Assembly (NCBI GenBank): GCA_964501185.1
Contig: CAZCRT010000007.1
Location: 1 to 64,000 of the forward strand
DNA from: BS150m-G50 sp964501185 [NCBI: uncultured Bacteroidia bacterium]
Lineage (GTDB): Bacteria > CAIWAD01 > BS150m-G50
Reading direction: 5' to 3'
DNA length: 64,000 nt
In this document: positions 53,263-60,751 of the stretch, one piece after another
Position numbering within the stretch: position 1 is the stretch's first letter
Layout of the letters: every line of letters begins with the position of its first letter
The notes under the pieces: model-generated
Databases searched by the model: none
What the model was told of the DNA's origin: nothing
Seen by the model: the letters and a program-made list of their open reading frames with translations, nothing else
Translations under genes and position numbers: made by a program

Positions 53263-53615
53263 AATCCACAGGTCAAAAAGGCCAGAATAGAACTGCCGGC
53301 AATCAGAAACGCCAGTAGTGTGCCCACTATCCCCGCCAGTGCCAGCACACCCATAATTGTGAAGTAGGTGCGCAGGTTGTTCATAGTCCTGATGAATTCT
53401 TCACTACTGCCTGACAGCTGAGCCACTTCGACACTGTTCCCCGCCCGCAACAGGAGAATCCCCTGCCAGATTGGCAGCCAGCATATCAGTATACCGATTA
53501 TTGTCATCGCTGTCAGTACACCATACAGAATGCTGAGAATGCCGAGTAATTTGAGCCAGCTCCGTGATTGGAAAAGTGGTATCGATAGTTGCTTAACCAG
53601 ATTACTTTCTTCCAT
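53259..53615 (-). CDS. DUF5362-family membrane protein
   Basis: A 118-residue protein with two pairs of hydrophobic segments (about 22-45 and 46-60, then 84-102 and 103-118) around a central hydrophilic loop. The sequence KLLGILSILYGVLTAMTIIGILICWLPIWQGILLLRAGN fits DUF5362. GGAGAACC precedes the ATG. Function unknown. Confidence 0.7.
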   Translation of the reverse strand: MEESNLVKQLSIPLFQSRSWLKLLGILSILYGVLTAMTIIGILICWLPIWQGILLLRAGNSVEVAQLSGSSEEFIRTMNNLRTYFTIMGVLALAGIVGTLLAFLIAGSSILAFLTCGF

Positions 53616-53741
53616 AGGTTCTCCATTAGTACACAGTTGCTATCATTTCCACGACCATTTATATCTCCTCAGAAGTGAAGTAGCAGGTCCTCATCTACAG
53701 CGAATGCCTGCAAGAAAGTGTCTGCTCGATTTACTGGGAAA

Positions 53742-53950
53742 GTCATTCCCGCGAAGGCGGGAATCCAGTCTCTATAAGATTAAGCAATACAAATCAGCTT
53801 ATTATGATACATATCAATCAGTCAAATTCGCTTCCATTCTTCCTGGTCAGACAGCGATTACACCGGATGTGGTTTACCCTGCTGATCATGATTGTGATAC
53901 ATCTGGTATTTTCTTGACTACTCCTGGATTCCCGCCTACGCGGGAATGAC
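53742..53950. repeat. BIME-like pair of REP hairpins
   Basis: Two 27-base elements in opposite orientation (53742-53768 and 53924-53950) differ at one position after reverse complementing. Each folds by itself: ATTCCCGC, a GAAG or CTAC loop, GCGGGAAT. The spacer of 155 bases has no gene. The arrangement resembles a REP/BIME unit or a small non-autonomous mobile element, without a visible target duplication. The rest of 53616-54002 shows nothing more. Confidence 0.8.
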
Positions 53951-54002
53951 GTTTCGGGGTAACCAGATGATCTTCTGGAGATATTACCGGATGCCCTCTC
54001 CA

Positions 54003-54680
54003 TCAGGGAACATACTCCTCCAGAATGAAGCTGCTCTGAAAACTGTGTGCCTGAAAGTCAAGCAATGGTGATTCCTCCCGCACCTTGCCGCTGTCCGGTG
54101 CGAAATAATACCAGGTGCGGTTACCGGTAGCGGGATAACTATAAACCAGAGCCATCCGGTCACCTGTCAATAATCCCTGCAGGGAATCACCGGTAGCAGG
54201 GGTAATTTCCACTGTGGTAATATAGGGACTTACCAGAGCCTGATTATTGTCGTCCACCATCCGGGTGGTATAAGTATGCTGGAAGGGTGCTGCCCCCGGC
54301 TGCAGGGGCAACCATTCCGGAAACCAGGGGTCAAAACTGATGTGACGATTACTGGTCAGAGCATGAATCGAAAGCATTTTTACAGTATCTTCGTCAACCA
54401 CCAGCAGCTGGCGGCTGATCGGAAGGTCATTAGAACTGACTGTCAGCTCCCAGCTCTCAGGGAATCGCATGCCAGAGCTGGAAGTAACCGGCCCTGCCAG
54501 TCTGGCCACAACCTGATGCCTGGCCATGGTGGTACCCTCAGGACCGAGCTGACTCTCATTGTAAATCCATTTCCCACCATCTGACAGTGGATAATAAACC
54601 GGCCCCCGGGATTGCTTTTCGCTGCAGGAAACAAGCAGCGTCATGATCGCAATCAGTGAAACAAGGTGTTGTCTACGCAT
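54003..54680 (-). CDS. Putative lipoprotein
   Basis: A 225-residue lipoprotein (lipobox LLVSC, Cys19). The mature part starts YYPLSDGGKWIYNE, a pattern seen in small beta-sandwich envelope lipoproteins, and runs in strands to the end. No family was recognised. GAGGTAA precedes the ATG; the gene starts 12 bases after the aldolase stop, so it is the second gene of that operon. Confidence 0.65.
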   Translation of the reverse strand: MRRQHLVSLIAIMTLLVSCSEKQSRGPVYYPLSDGGKWIYNESQLGPEGTTMARHQVVARLAGPVTSSSGMRFPESWELTVSSNDLPISRQLLVVDEDTVKMLSIHALTSNRHISFDPWFPEWLPLQPGAAPFQHTYTTRMVDDNNQALVSPYITTVEITPATGDSLQGLLTGDRMALVYSYPATGNRTWYYFAPDSGKVREESPLLDFQAHSFQSSFILEEYVP

Positions 54681-54692
54681 GGTTACCTCTTG

Positions 54693-55304
54693 CTACAGGT
54701 TCGGTTGCCAATGGTCAGTTTTCCGGGGTAATTGTTTCAGGCCGCCCAGTTGCTCTGCCCCCAGCACTACCCTGGCATAAAACTCAAGCAGTTCCATCCT
54801 GCGAAGCGCTTGCGCCAGATCTTCACCGATAGTCAGGGCGCCGTGGTTAGCCATCAGGAAAGCACACTTCCCACCACCGGCTCTTTCGAGTGTTGCTGCC
54901 AGATCGGGACTGCCGGGCGGAGCCCAGGGAAGCAGCATTATCTCCCCCAATTCCTCCTCTATTTCCACCAGGATACCATGTGGCAGCGTTCTGCCGGCAG
55001 TTGCAAAAGCAGTTGCTGAAGGTGGGTGAGCGTGAATAACTGCCCCGATGGTGGGAAACTGTCGATATGCTGTCAGGTGCAGGGGTGTTTCCGAGGAGGG
55101 AATGGCGCCGGCTGATTGCACATCACCCTTCTTTGTGAGTGTGATTATGTCATTCCTCTGCAGTCGGCCTTTGTCTGCACCACTGCGGGTGATCAGAATA
55201 CTCCCATCCGTTTTACGCAGGCTGATATTTCCCTGGCTGGCAGTAACCAGGCCGGCTGCATGTAGTCGGGTACCACAAGTGATTATCTCCTGAATTAGCA
55301 GCAT
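54693..55304 (-). CDS. Class II aldolase/adducin-family protein
   Basis: A 203-residue zinc aldolase domain of the L-fuculose-phosphate aldolase, ribulose-phosphate epimerase and methylthioribulose dehydratase superfamily. It has GNISLRKTDGSILITRSGADKG, SSETPLHLTAYR, HAHPPSATAFA with two zinc His and ANHGALTIGEDLAQAL with the third. It probably cleaves or epimerises a phosphorylated sugar. ATG 55304 is preferred since GGAGG is five bases upstream; the GTG at 55310 lies in that motif. The neighbours give no clue to the pathway. Confidence 0.85.
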   Translation of the reverse strand: MLLIQEIITCGTRLHAAGLVTASQGNISLRKTDGSILITRSGADKGRLQRNDIITLTKKGDVQSAGAIPSSETPLHLTAYRQFPTIGAVIHAHPPSATAFATAGRTLPHGILVEIEEELGEIMLLPWAPPGSPDLAATLERAGGGKCAFLMANHGALTIGEDLAQALRRMELLEFYARVVLGAEQLGGLKQLPRKTDHWQPNL

Positions 55305-55472
55305 TCCCACCTCCGATTGACCTAATTCTACTGTAAATGTGGAAAAGTATCCACGCTTTTGTCAACTGGCAGGATCAGCTCATGAACATTTAGCCGTTGT
55401 TTGCTTACCCTGAACCTTGTTTGCGGTTCTATCGAGCAGATTTATTCCCCCGGGTTGCTCGCATATGGGGGC

Positions 55473-55486
55473 TTGAGATAAATCAA
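55473..55486. promoter_or_regulatory. FNR-like operator
   Basis: TTGAGATAAATCAA differs by one base from the FNR consensus TTGAT-N4-ATCAA. It is 73 bases upstream of the orphan gene at 55560. An AAAGAT at 55505-55510 is a weak -10 candidate at suitable distance for activation. Confidence 0.45.
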
Positions 55487-55559
55487 ATCGTACACACTGA
55501 CCTCAAAGATTCAATGTTTTCAGGAACCAGCCGATACAATTAATGACAAAGGAGGATCA

Positions 55560-55946
55560 ATGCCGGAATACAAACTGCTGGCCCGTGGTGGGGAAGGCAG
55601 CCAGATATTCCGCCGGGAGAATCGATTACTGCTGGCGATGGGTAACATCTTGCTGCCATTGGATTATGGCAGGCTTAAGCAGGTTTTTCGTCTGGCTAAA
55701 AGAATACGTAGAAAATTCGATCACTTTCAACAGGACCAATGTGTCCTGATCAACTACGAAATGGCAGCCTTTCGTTTTACCCGCAGCCAGCTGGATGATT
55801 TCATCCGGCTGCTTGATGATGCTCTCACTCATTCAGATTCCAGTGAAAATGCCACTCTTTTTCCCGGTCAGCATAATCCACCCGGCTACTTTTCCAGACC
55901 CAACATCCCTCCTCCCCCTGATCTGCCACATTACTCCCGGAATTAA
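55560..55946 (+). CDS. Orphan 128-residue protein
   Basis: The gene has an excellent ribosome binding site (AAAGGAGG) and a stop at a normal place, so it is likely real. The protein has an N-terminal beta part (YKLLARGGEGSQIFRRENRLLLAMGN), a basic middle (LAKRIRRKF) and a Pro/Asn-rich tail. No domain was recognised, and no signal peptide or membrane segment is present. An FNR-like site lies upstream. Confidence 0.6.
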   Translation: MPEYKLLARGGEGSQIFRRENRLLLAMGNILLPLDYGRLKQVFRLAKRIRRKFDHFQQDQCVLINYEMAAFRFTRSQLDDFIRLLDDALTHSDSSENATLFPGQHNPPGYFSRPNIPPPPDLPHYSRN

Positions 55947-56151
55947 TTCCACGAACAGGCACCTCTGCTGATATCACTTATCAGGTCGCGCTACAACGCT
56001 GGCAGAGCCCAATTTCTTGACTTACGCTGCTGGAAAAGGTATTATAAAATCTTGTTTTAGAACGCTCATGCCCTGTTCTAAACACACATGGTAGCCATCC
56101 GGTCAAAGATGGCTCCAGCCCGACTGCATTCTGGTAGCTAATGGAGATTTC

Positions 56152-58833
56152 ATGACAGTTTACCGCAAAATTCACCGTCTGACAGCCCTGGCGATTTTTC
56201 TGCTGACAGGTATCATTTATCTGATGACCATGGCCCCTACGCTCAGCTTCTGGGATTGCGGTGAATTCATAGCTGCTTCTCATACAATGAGTGTTCCTCA
56301 TCCGCCAGGTGCTCCTTTCTTTCTGCTGCTGGGGCGTTTCTTCTCCCTGTTGCCACTGGGGAGTGATATCGGATTCAGGGTCAACCTGATCTCTGTCATC
56401 AGCAGCGCTCTTACTGTTATGTTACTCTATCTGATCATCGTCAAGCTGGTCAGGATCATGCGGGGCAAAGAACAGGATAAAAGAGATTATCTGATTGCGA
56501 TCACCTCCGGTGCGGTTGGCGCTTTCACTTATGCTTTCAGTCACAGTTTCTGGTTTAATGCGGTGGAAGCGGAAGTATATGCGATCTCCATGTTTTTCAC
56601 TGCTATCGTTGTCTGGCTGATATTCGCCTGGCGTGAACATTCTGATTCTGCCACAGGTGACCGTTACCTTCTGCTGATATTCTATAGCATCGGACTGGCT
56701 ATCGGTGTTCACCTGCTCAATGTACTGGCTTTGCCGGCAGTGTTTCTGGTTATCTTCTACCGGAAATATCCGGCTGACAATGCTCTGCGGGTACTTGCAG
56801 CATGGGTGGTGAGCGCGCTGTTAATCCTGCCGATTTATCCTGGTATAGTACAGAAACTGCCCGCCCTCGCTGCTGACTACGGGCTCTGGACGGTGGGCTT
56901 TATCTTTCTGCTGCTGGTTGGAGTTTACATCTGGTCGGTCCGCAGGCGGCATCATATCAGTGCCCTGGCCACCAGTGCGCTTCTGCTGGTAATGATAGGT
57001 TATTTTTCCTATGCCATTATTCTGATCCGCTCCGGGCTCAATCCTCCACTGGATGAGAACAATCCGGAGACCTTCACCAAACTGGTAGCCTATCTGAACC
57101 GGGAGCAGTACGGTGTGACCGGGCTCTGGAGTTCTTTCTGGCCACGTAACGCGCCTCTCTGGGATTATCAGATTAACTACATGTATATCCGCTACTTCCT
57201 GCAGAATTTCATGGACCTGCCCCGTTACTATGCCCTGCCACTGCTGTTGGGCCTGTTCGGTGCCGCTCATCATTTCAGTAAGGACTGGAAGCACGCATCG
57301 GTCGTACTCAACCTCTTTCTGCTCACCGGGCTGGCTATTGTAGCCTATGTCAATCAGAACGATCCACAACCGCGTGAGCGGGATTATTCTTATGTGGGTT
57401 CTTTTTTCGCTTTCGCCATCTGGATTGGTATCGGAACACAGGCAGTGCTGGAGTGGGTAAGCGACCTGTTGCGTGAGAAACGGAGCCACCTGAACGGGCT
57501 TGCTGTTACAGGTGTGCTGCTTCTGCTCCTGTTGCCTGTGAACATGATGGCCCGCAACTATCACACTCATTCCCGGGCAGGGAACTATGTCGCCTGGGAT
57601 TATGCCTGGAACATGCTCAACAGCATGGAACCGAACGCTATTGTATTTACGAATGGTGACAACGACACCTTTCCCCTATGGTATCTGCAGTATGTGGAGC
57701 ATGTGCGGGAAGATGTCCGGGTGGTTAATCTATCGCTGCTCAATACCGGTTGGTACATCCGTCAATTGCGGGACGAGGAACCTCGTGTACCGCTCAGTAT
57801 GGATGACAGATTTATAGACCGGTATATCGATTCACATGATATGGAGGCGCTGCGCTGGCGCTATCTGCCTGGCCCCAGTCCGGTCAACCTGCGCACTGCC
57901 AGCGGTGACAGTATTCAGTTTACCGTTAAACCTACCATGCGCCTGCCTGTAGACGATGGAATCAAGGGCAACAACTTCCTGCAGATCAAAGACCTGATGA
58001 TTCTCGATATTCTGCACACCAATCACTGGCAGAAACCGGTGTATTTTGCGGTAACCGTCTCACGGCACAATCAGGTTGGTATGGGTGATGCCGGTTTGCT
58101 GCGTATGGACGGACTGGTATTCAAGGTTGTTCAGGAAAAACTCAGGCATGAAACCGATATAGATGTGGATGTACTGACCCATAACCTGTTGGAAGTATAT
58201 CCTGATCATTTCCGCAATCTGGATAATCCTTCTGTTTATCTGAATGATGATATCATACGGATGATGCAGAATTACAGATCTGCCTATCTGCAGCTGGCGA
58301 TGGCGCACATGTACAGCGACCGTAACGAAGAGGGGCTGGAAGTGCTGCGACGTATGGAGGAATACCTTCCGGAAGAGCGCCTTCCGACTTATAACATGGA
58401 ACTCTCGTTACAGATAGGGCAGATGTACAGTGAGATGGGTGACAAGGCTGAACTGGAACGTCGTCTGGAGCTGTTTCTGGAGCGGGACTGCAGTCAGAAT
58501 GACCTGCTGCTGGCAGCCCAGTACTATATTGAATTTCTGGACAATCCGGAGCGTGCGGCAGCAATTCTGCGGCGTCTTCCTGCTTCACCGCAGATCATGA
58601 CCGCTATTGGCGAGGCCTGGCTGGGGAGTGAGAAGCCGGATTCTGCAGCCTACTACTACCGCGAGGCATTGAAACTGACACCGGAAGACCCGATGGCTTA
58701 CGGGGGTTTGATCACAGCCCTGGAGATGGCCGGTCGCGATTCTCAGGCAATTGTTGAGCTGGAAAACTGGCTGCTGCTCAACCCCAACGATTCCGCTGCC
58801 AGACGCAAGCTGGATCAACTCCGGCAGCAGTAA
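56152..58833 (+). CDS. DUF2723/TMEM260-type GT-C membrane glycosyltransferase with TPR tail
   Basis: An 893-residue membrane protein. It begins with a helix (about 9-25) and APTLSFWDCGEFIAASHTMSVPHPPGAPF, the signature of DUF2723, whose human member TMEM260 is a protein O-mannosyltransferase acting on IPT-type Ig domains. The Asp-Glu of DCGEF is placed like the catalytic acid of GT-C enzymes. About eleven membrane segments cover residues 9-475. Residues 480-650 are a soluble domain, and the rest are TPR-like helices. GGAGA precedes the ATG. It heads a four-gene glycosylation locus and may glycosylate secreted Ig-type proteins with polyprenyl-linked sugar. Confidence 0.8.
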   Translation: MTVYRKIHRLTALAIFLLTGIIYLMTMAPTLSFWDCGEFIAASHTMSVPHPPGAPFFLLLGRFFSLLPLGSDIGFRVNLISVISSALTVMLLYLIIVKLVRIMRGKEQDKRDYLIAITSGAVGAFTYAFSHSFWFNAVEAEVYAISMFFTAIVVWLIFAWREHSDSATGDRYLLLIFYSIGLAIGVHLLNVLALPAVFLVIFYRKYPADNALRVLAAWVVSALLILPIYPGIVQKLPALAADYGLWTVGFIFLLLVGVYIWSVRRRHHISALATSALLLVMIGYFSYAIILIRSGLNPPLDENNPETFTKLVAYLNREQYGVTGLWSSFWPRNAPLWDYQINYMYIRYFLQNFMDLPRYYALPLLLGLFGAAHHFSKDWKHASVVLNLFLLTGLAIVAYVNQNDPQPRERDYSYVGSFFAFAIWIGIGTQAVLEWVSDLLREKRSHLNGLAVTGVLLLLLLPVNMMARNYHTHSRAGNYVAWDYAWNMLNSMEPNAIVFTNGDNDTFPLWYLQYVEHVREDVRVVNLSLLNTGWYIRQLRDEEPRVPLSMDDRFIDRYIDSHDMEALRWRYLPGPSPVNLRTASGDSIQFTVKPTMRLPVDDGIKGNNFLQIKDLMILDILHTNHWQKPVYFAVTVSRHNQVGMGDAGLLRMDGLVFKVVQEKLRHETDIDVDVLTHNLLEVYPDHFRNLDNPSVYLNDDIIRMMQNYRSAYLQLAMAHMYSDRNEEGLEVLRRMEEYLPEERLPTYNMELSLQIGQMYSEMGDKAELERRLELFLERDCSQNDLLLAAQYYIEFLDNPERAAAILRRLPASPQIMTAIGEAWLGSEKPDSAAYYYREALKLTPEDPMAYGGLITALEMAGRDSQAIVELENWLLLNPNDSAARRKLDQLRQQ

Positions 58834-58845
58834 AGACATAAAGCA

Positions 58846-59907
58846 ATGACGGTACCTGCAGTTGAGATCATTATTCCCCACTTTAATGGAGTGGAAATTC
58901 TGCGGCAATGCCTGCGGAGTCTGGCTGGTTTAAGCTGGCAGGACCTGCGTATCACCGTGGTTGATAACGCATCCACAGATGACTCAGTTGCCATGATAGA
59001 ATCCGAATTCCCCACGGTGAGTATTCTGCGCTGTGAGCAGAACCTCGGGTTTGCCGGTGGTTGTAACGCCGGTATGCGCGCTTCCAGAGCACCATGGCAG
59101 CTTCTGCTCAATAATGACACTGAAGTGGAGCCTGGATTCATTGAGCCTCTGGTCAGGCAACTGGAGGATAACCCCCGGGTTGCTGCAGTACAGCCTCGTA
59201 TCTGTTCTATTCCCCGCGCAGGTTATCTGGATTATGCCGGTGCTGCCGGGGGGATGCTGGACCGTTACGGTTTTCCTTTCGCTGTGGGTCGGATTTTCAG
59301 TGAACTGGAACCGGATGATGGACGCTATCGTGAGGGCCGTTCCATTTTCTGGGCTTCAGGGACGGCAGTTCTCTTTCGCGCTGCCGCACTCGAAGAGGTC
59401 GGTTTGCTGGATGAAGATTTTTTCATGCATATGGAGGAGATTGACCTGGCCTGGCGACTGCACCTGAACGGCTGGGAAGTCAGATCAGTACCGGAGCAGG
59501 CGGTGTATCATCATTCCGGCTATTCATTACCGGAGGGTGCTGGCCGCAAGGTTTATCTGAACTATCGCAACAGCCTGCTGATGCTGTTGAAAAATTATCA
59601 GGCCGCCACACTCTGGCGGCGATTACCGATACGACTGCTGTTTGACTGGATCGCAATGATTCGTTTGTTGCGACTGGGTGATTTCACCGGAGTGTGGGGT
59701 GTAAAAAAGGCGCACTTCTGGATACTGTCTCATCCGCGCCGGATCGCACGAATGCGCAGACAGGTTCAGAGTCAGCGCCGTTTACCAGACAATGCTGTAG
59801 ACAGGGTGCTTTTCCCCCGCAGTATTGTCTGGAGTCATTTTAAGCGTGGAATCAACCGCTTCAGCGAACTGGACTGGGATATCAATGATCCGACCTGTGA
59901 TACATGA
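58846..59907 (+). CDS. Glycosyltransferase family 2 protein
   Basis: A 353-residue GT-A enzyme of the rhamnosyltransferase-like GT2 group. It has VEIIIPHFNGVEIL, TVVDNASTDDS, LLNNDTEVEPGF as the metal-binding DxD-like region and MHMEEIDLAWRLHLNGW as the catalytic acid region, followed by an amphipathic C-terminal tail. It should add a sugar from a nucleotide donor to a glycan or lipid intermediate on the cytoplasmic side. It starts 12 bases after the preceding gene. Confidence 0.9.
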   Translation: MTVPAVEIIIPHFNGVEILRQCLRSLAGLSWQDLRITVVDNASTDDSVAMIESEFPTVSILRCEQNLGFAGGCNAGMRASRAPWQLLLNNDTEVEPGFIEPLVRQLEDNPRVAAVQPRICSIPRAGYLDYAGAAGGMLDRYGFPFAVGRIFSELEPDDGRYREGRSIFWASGTAVLFRAAALEEVGLLDEDFFMHMEEIDLAWRLHLNGWEVRSVPEQAVYHHSGYSLPEGAGRKVYLNYRNSLLMLLKNYQAATLWRRLPIRLLFDWIAMIRLLRLGDFTGVWGVKKAHFWILSHPRRIARMRRQVQSQRRLPDNAVDRVLFPRSIVWSHFKRGINRFSELDWDINDPTCDT

Positions 59908-59984
59908 GTGCTATTCTTAATAATTACGTGGTGATATTAAACTGGTCAACCACAAAAAGTCAGTGATCAGGAGTTTGCCCAACC

Positions 59985-60737
59985 ATGAAACTGTCGATTG
60001 TAATTCCAGCCTACAATGAAGCTACCCGTATCGGGCCTACCCTGCTGGCAGCATATGAGTATTTCAAAGAGCTGTTTCCAGACCATGAATTGCTGGTGAT
60101 TGATGACGGCAGCCGTGATAACACCAGCGGGCTGGTACGGCAACTGCAGACCGAACAGATCCCGACGCTACGTCTGCTGGCTAACGGCCGAAACATGGGT
60201 AAGGGTGGAGCACTTCAGCACGGAATGCTGGCTGCTTATGGCGATTATATTCTCTTCTGCGATGCGGATCAGTCAACTCCTTTCAGGGAAATGGAGAAAT
60301 TCCTGCCGGCTCTGGAACAGAATCAGCCGGTTGTTATCGGAACACGCAAGAGCGATGGTGCCGATGTCATAAAGCATCAACCCTGGTTGCGTGAGACAAT
60401 GGGAAAAGGTTTTACTGTTTTATCCCGGGCAATGATCGGTGTCAAGGTCAGCGATTTCACCTGTGGCTTCAAACTGTTCTCACAGGAAGCCGCCCGGGCG
60501 ATTTTCAGCCGGCAGCGGGTTTATGACTGGAGTTTTGACAGCGAAATTCTGCATATCGCCGTTAAGCTCGGGTACAGCATCACCGAAGTGCCGGTAACCT
60601 GGATCAATTCAGAGGATACCCGGGTAAATCTGGTGCGTGATACAATCAACTCGTTCAAAGGATTACTACGCATCCGTTACTACAGCAGTTCCGGTGCCTA
60701 CGAATACCCGCGGCCAGCAGAAGAACTGGTCTTTTAG
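59985..60737 (+). CDS. ALG5/DPM1-like polyprenyl-phosphate sugar synthase
   Basis: A 250-residue GT2 enzyme that resembles dolichyl-phosphate glucosyltransferase: LSIVIPAYNEATRIGPTLL, DDGSRDNT, GRNMGKGGALQHGM, FCDADQSTPF with the DxD motif, IGTRK and DFTCGFKLFS. Such enzymes make undecaprenyl- or polyprenyl-phosphate hexose on the inner face, the donor used by GT-C transferases outside. No membrane helices, as in ALG5-type catalytic domains. It lies between two GT-C or GT2 genes in the locus. Confidence 0.88.
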   Translation: MKLSIVIPAYNEATRIGPTLLAAYEYFKELFPDHELLVIDDGSRDNTSGLVRQLQTEQIPTLRLLANGRNMGKGGALQHGMLAAYGDYILFCDADQSTPFREMEKFLPALEQNQPVVIGTRKSDGADVIKHQPWLRETMGKGFTVLSRAMIGVKVSDFTCGFKLFSQEAARAIFSRQRVYDWSFDSEILHIAVKLGYSITEVPVTWINSEDTRVNLVRDTINSFKGLLRIRYYSSSGAYEYPRPAEELVF

Positions 60738-60751
60738 TACAGAGGGGTCCC

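Noticed and set aside
53530-53949. Open frame of 139 codons across the REP pair
   Set aside because: It is antisense to the start of the DUF5362 gene and reads through repeat hairpins.
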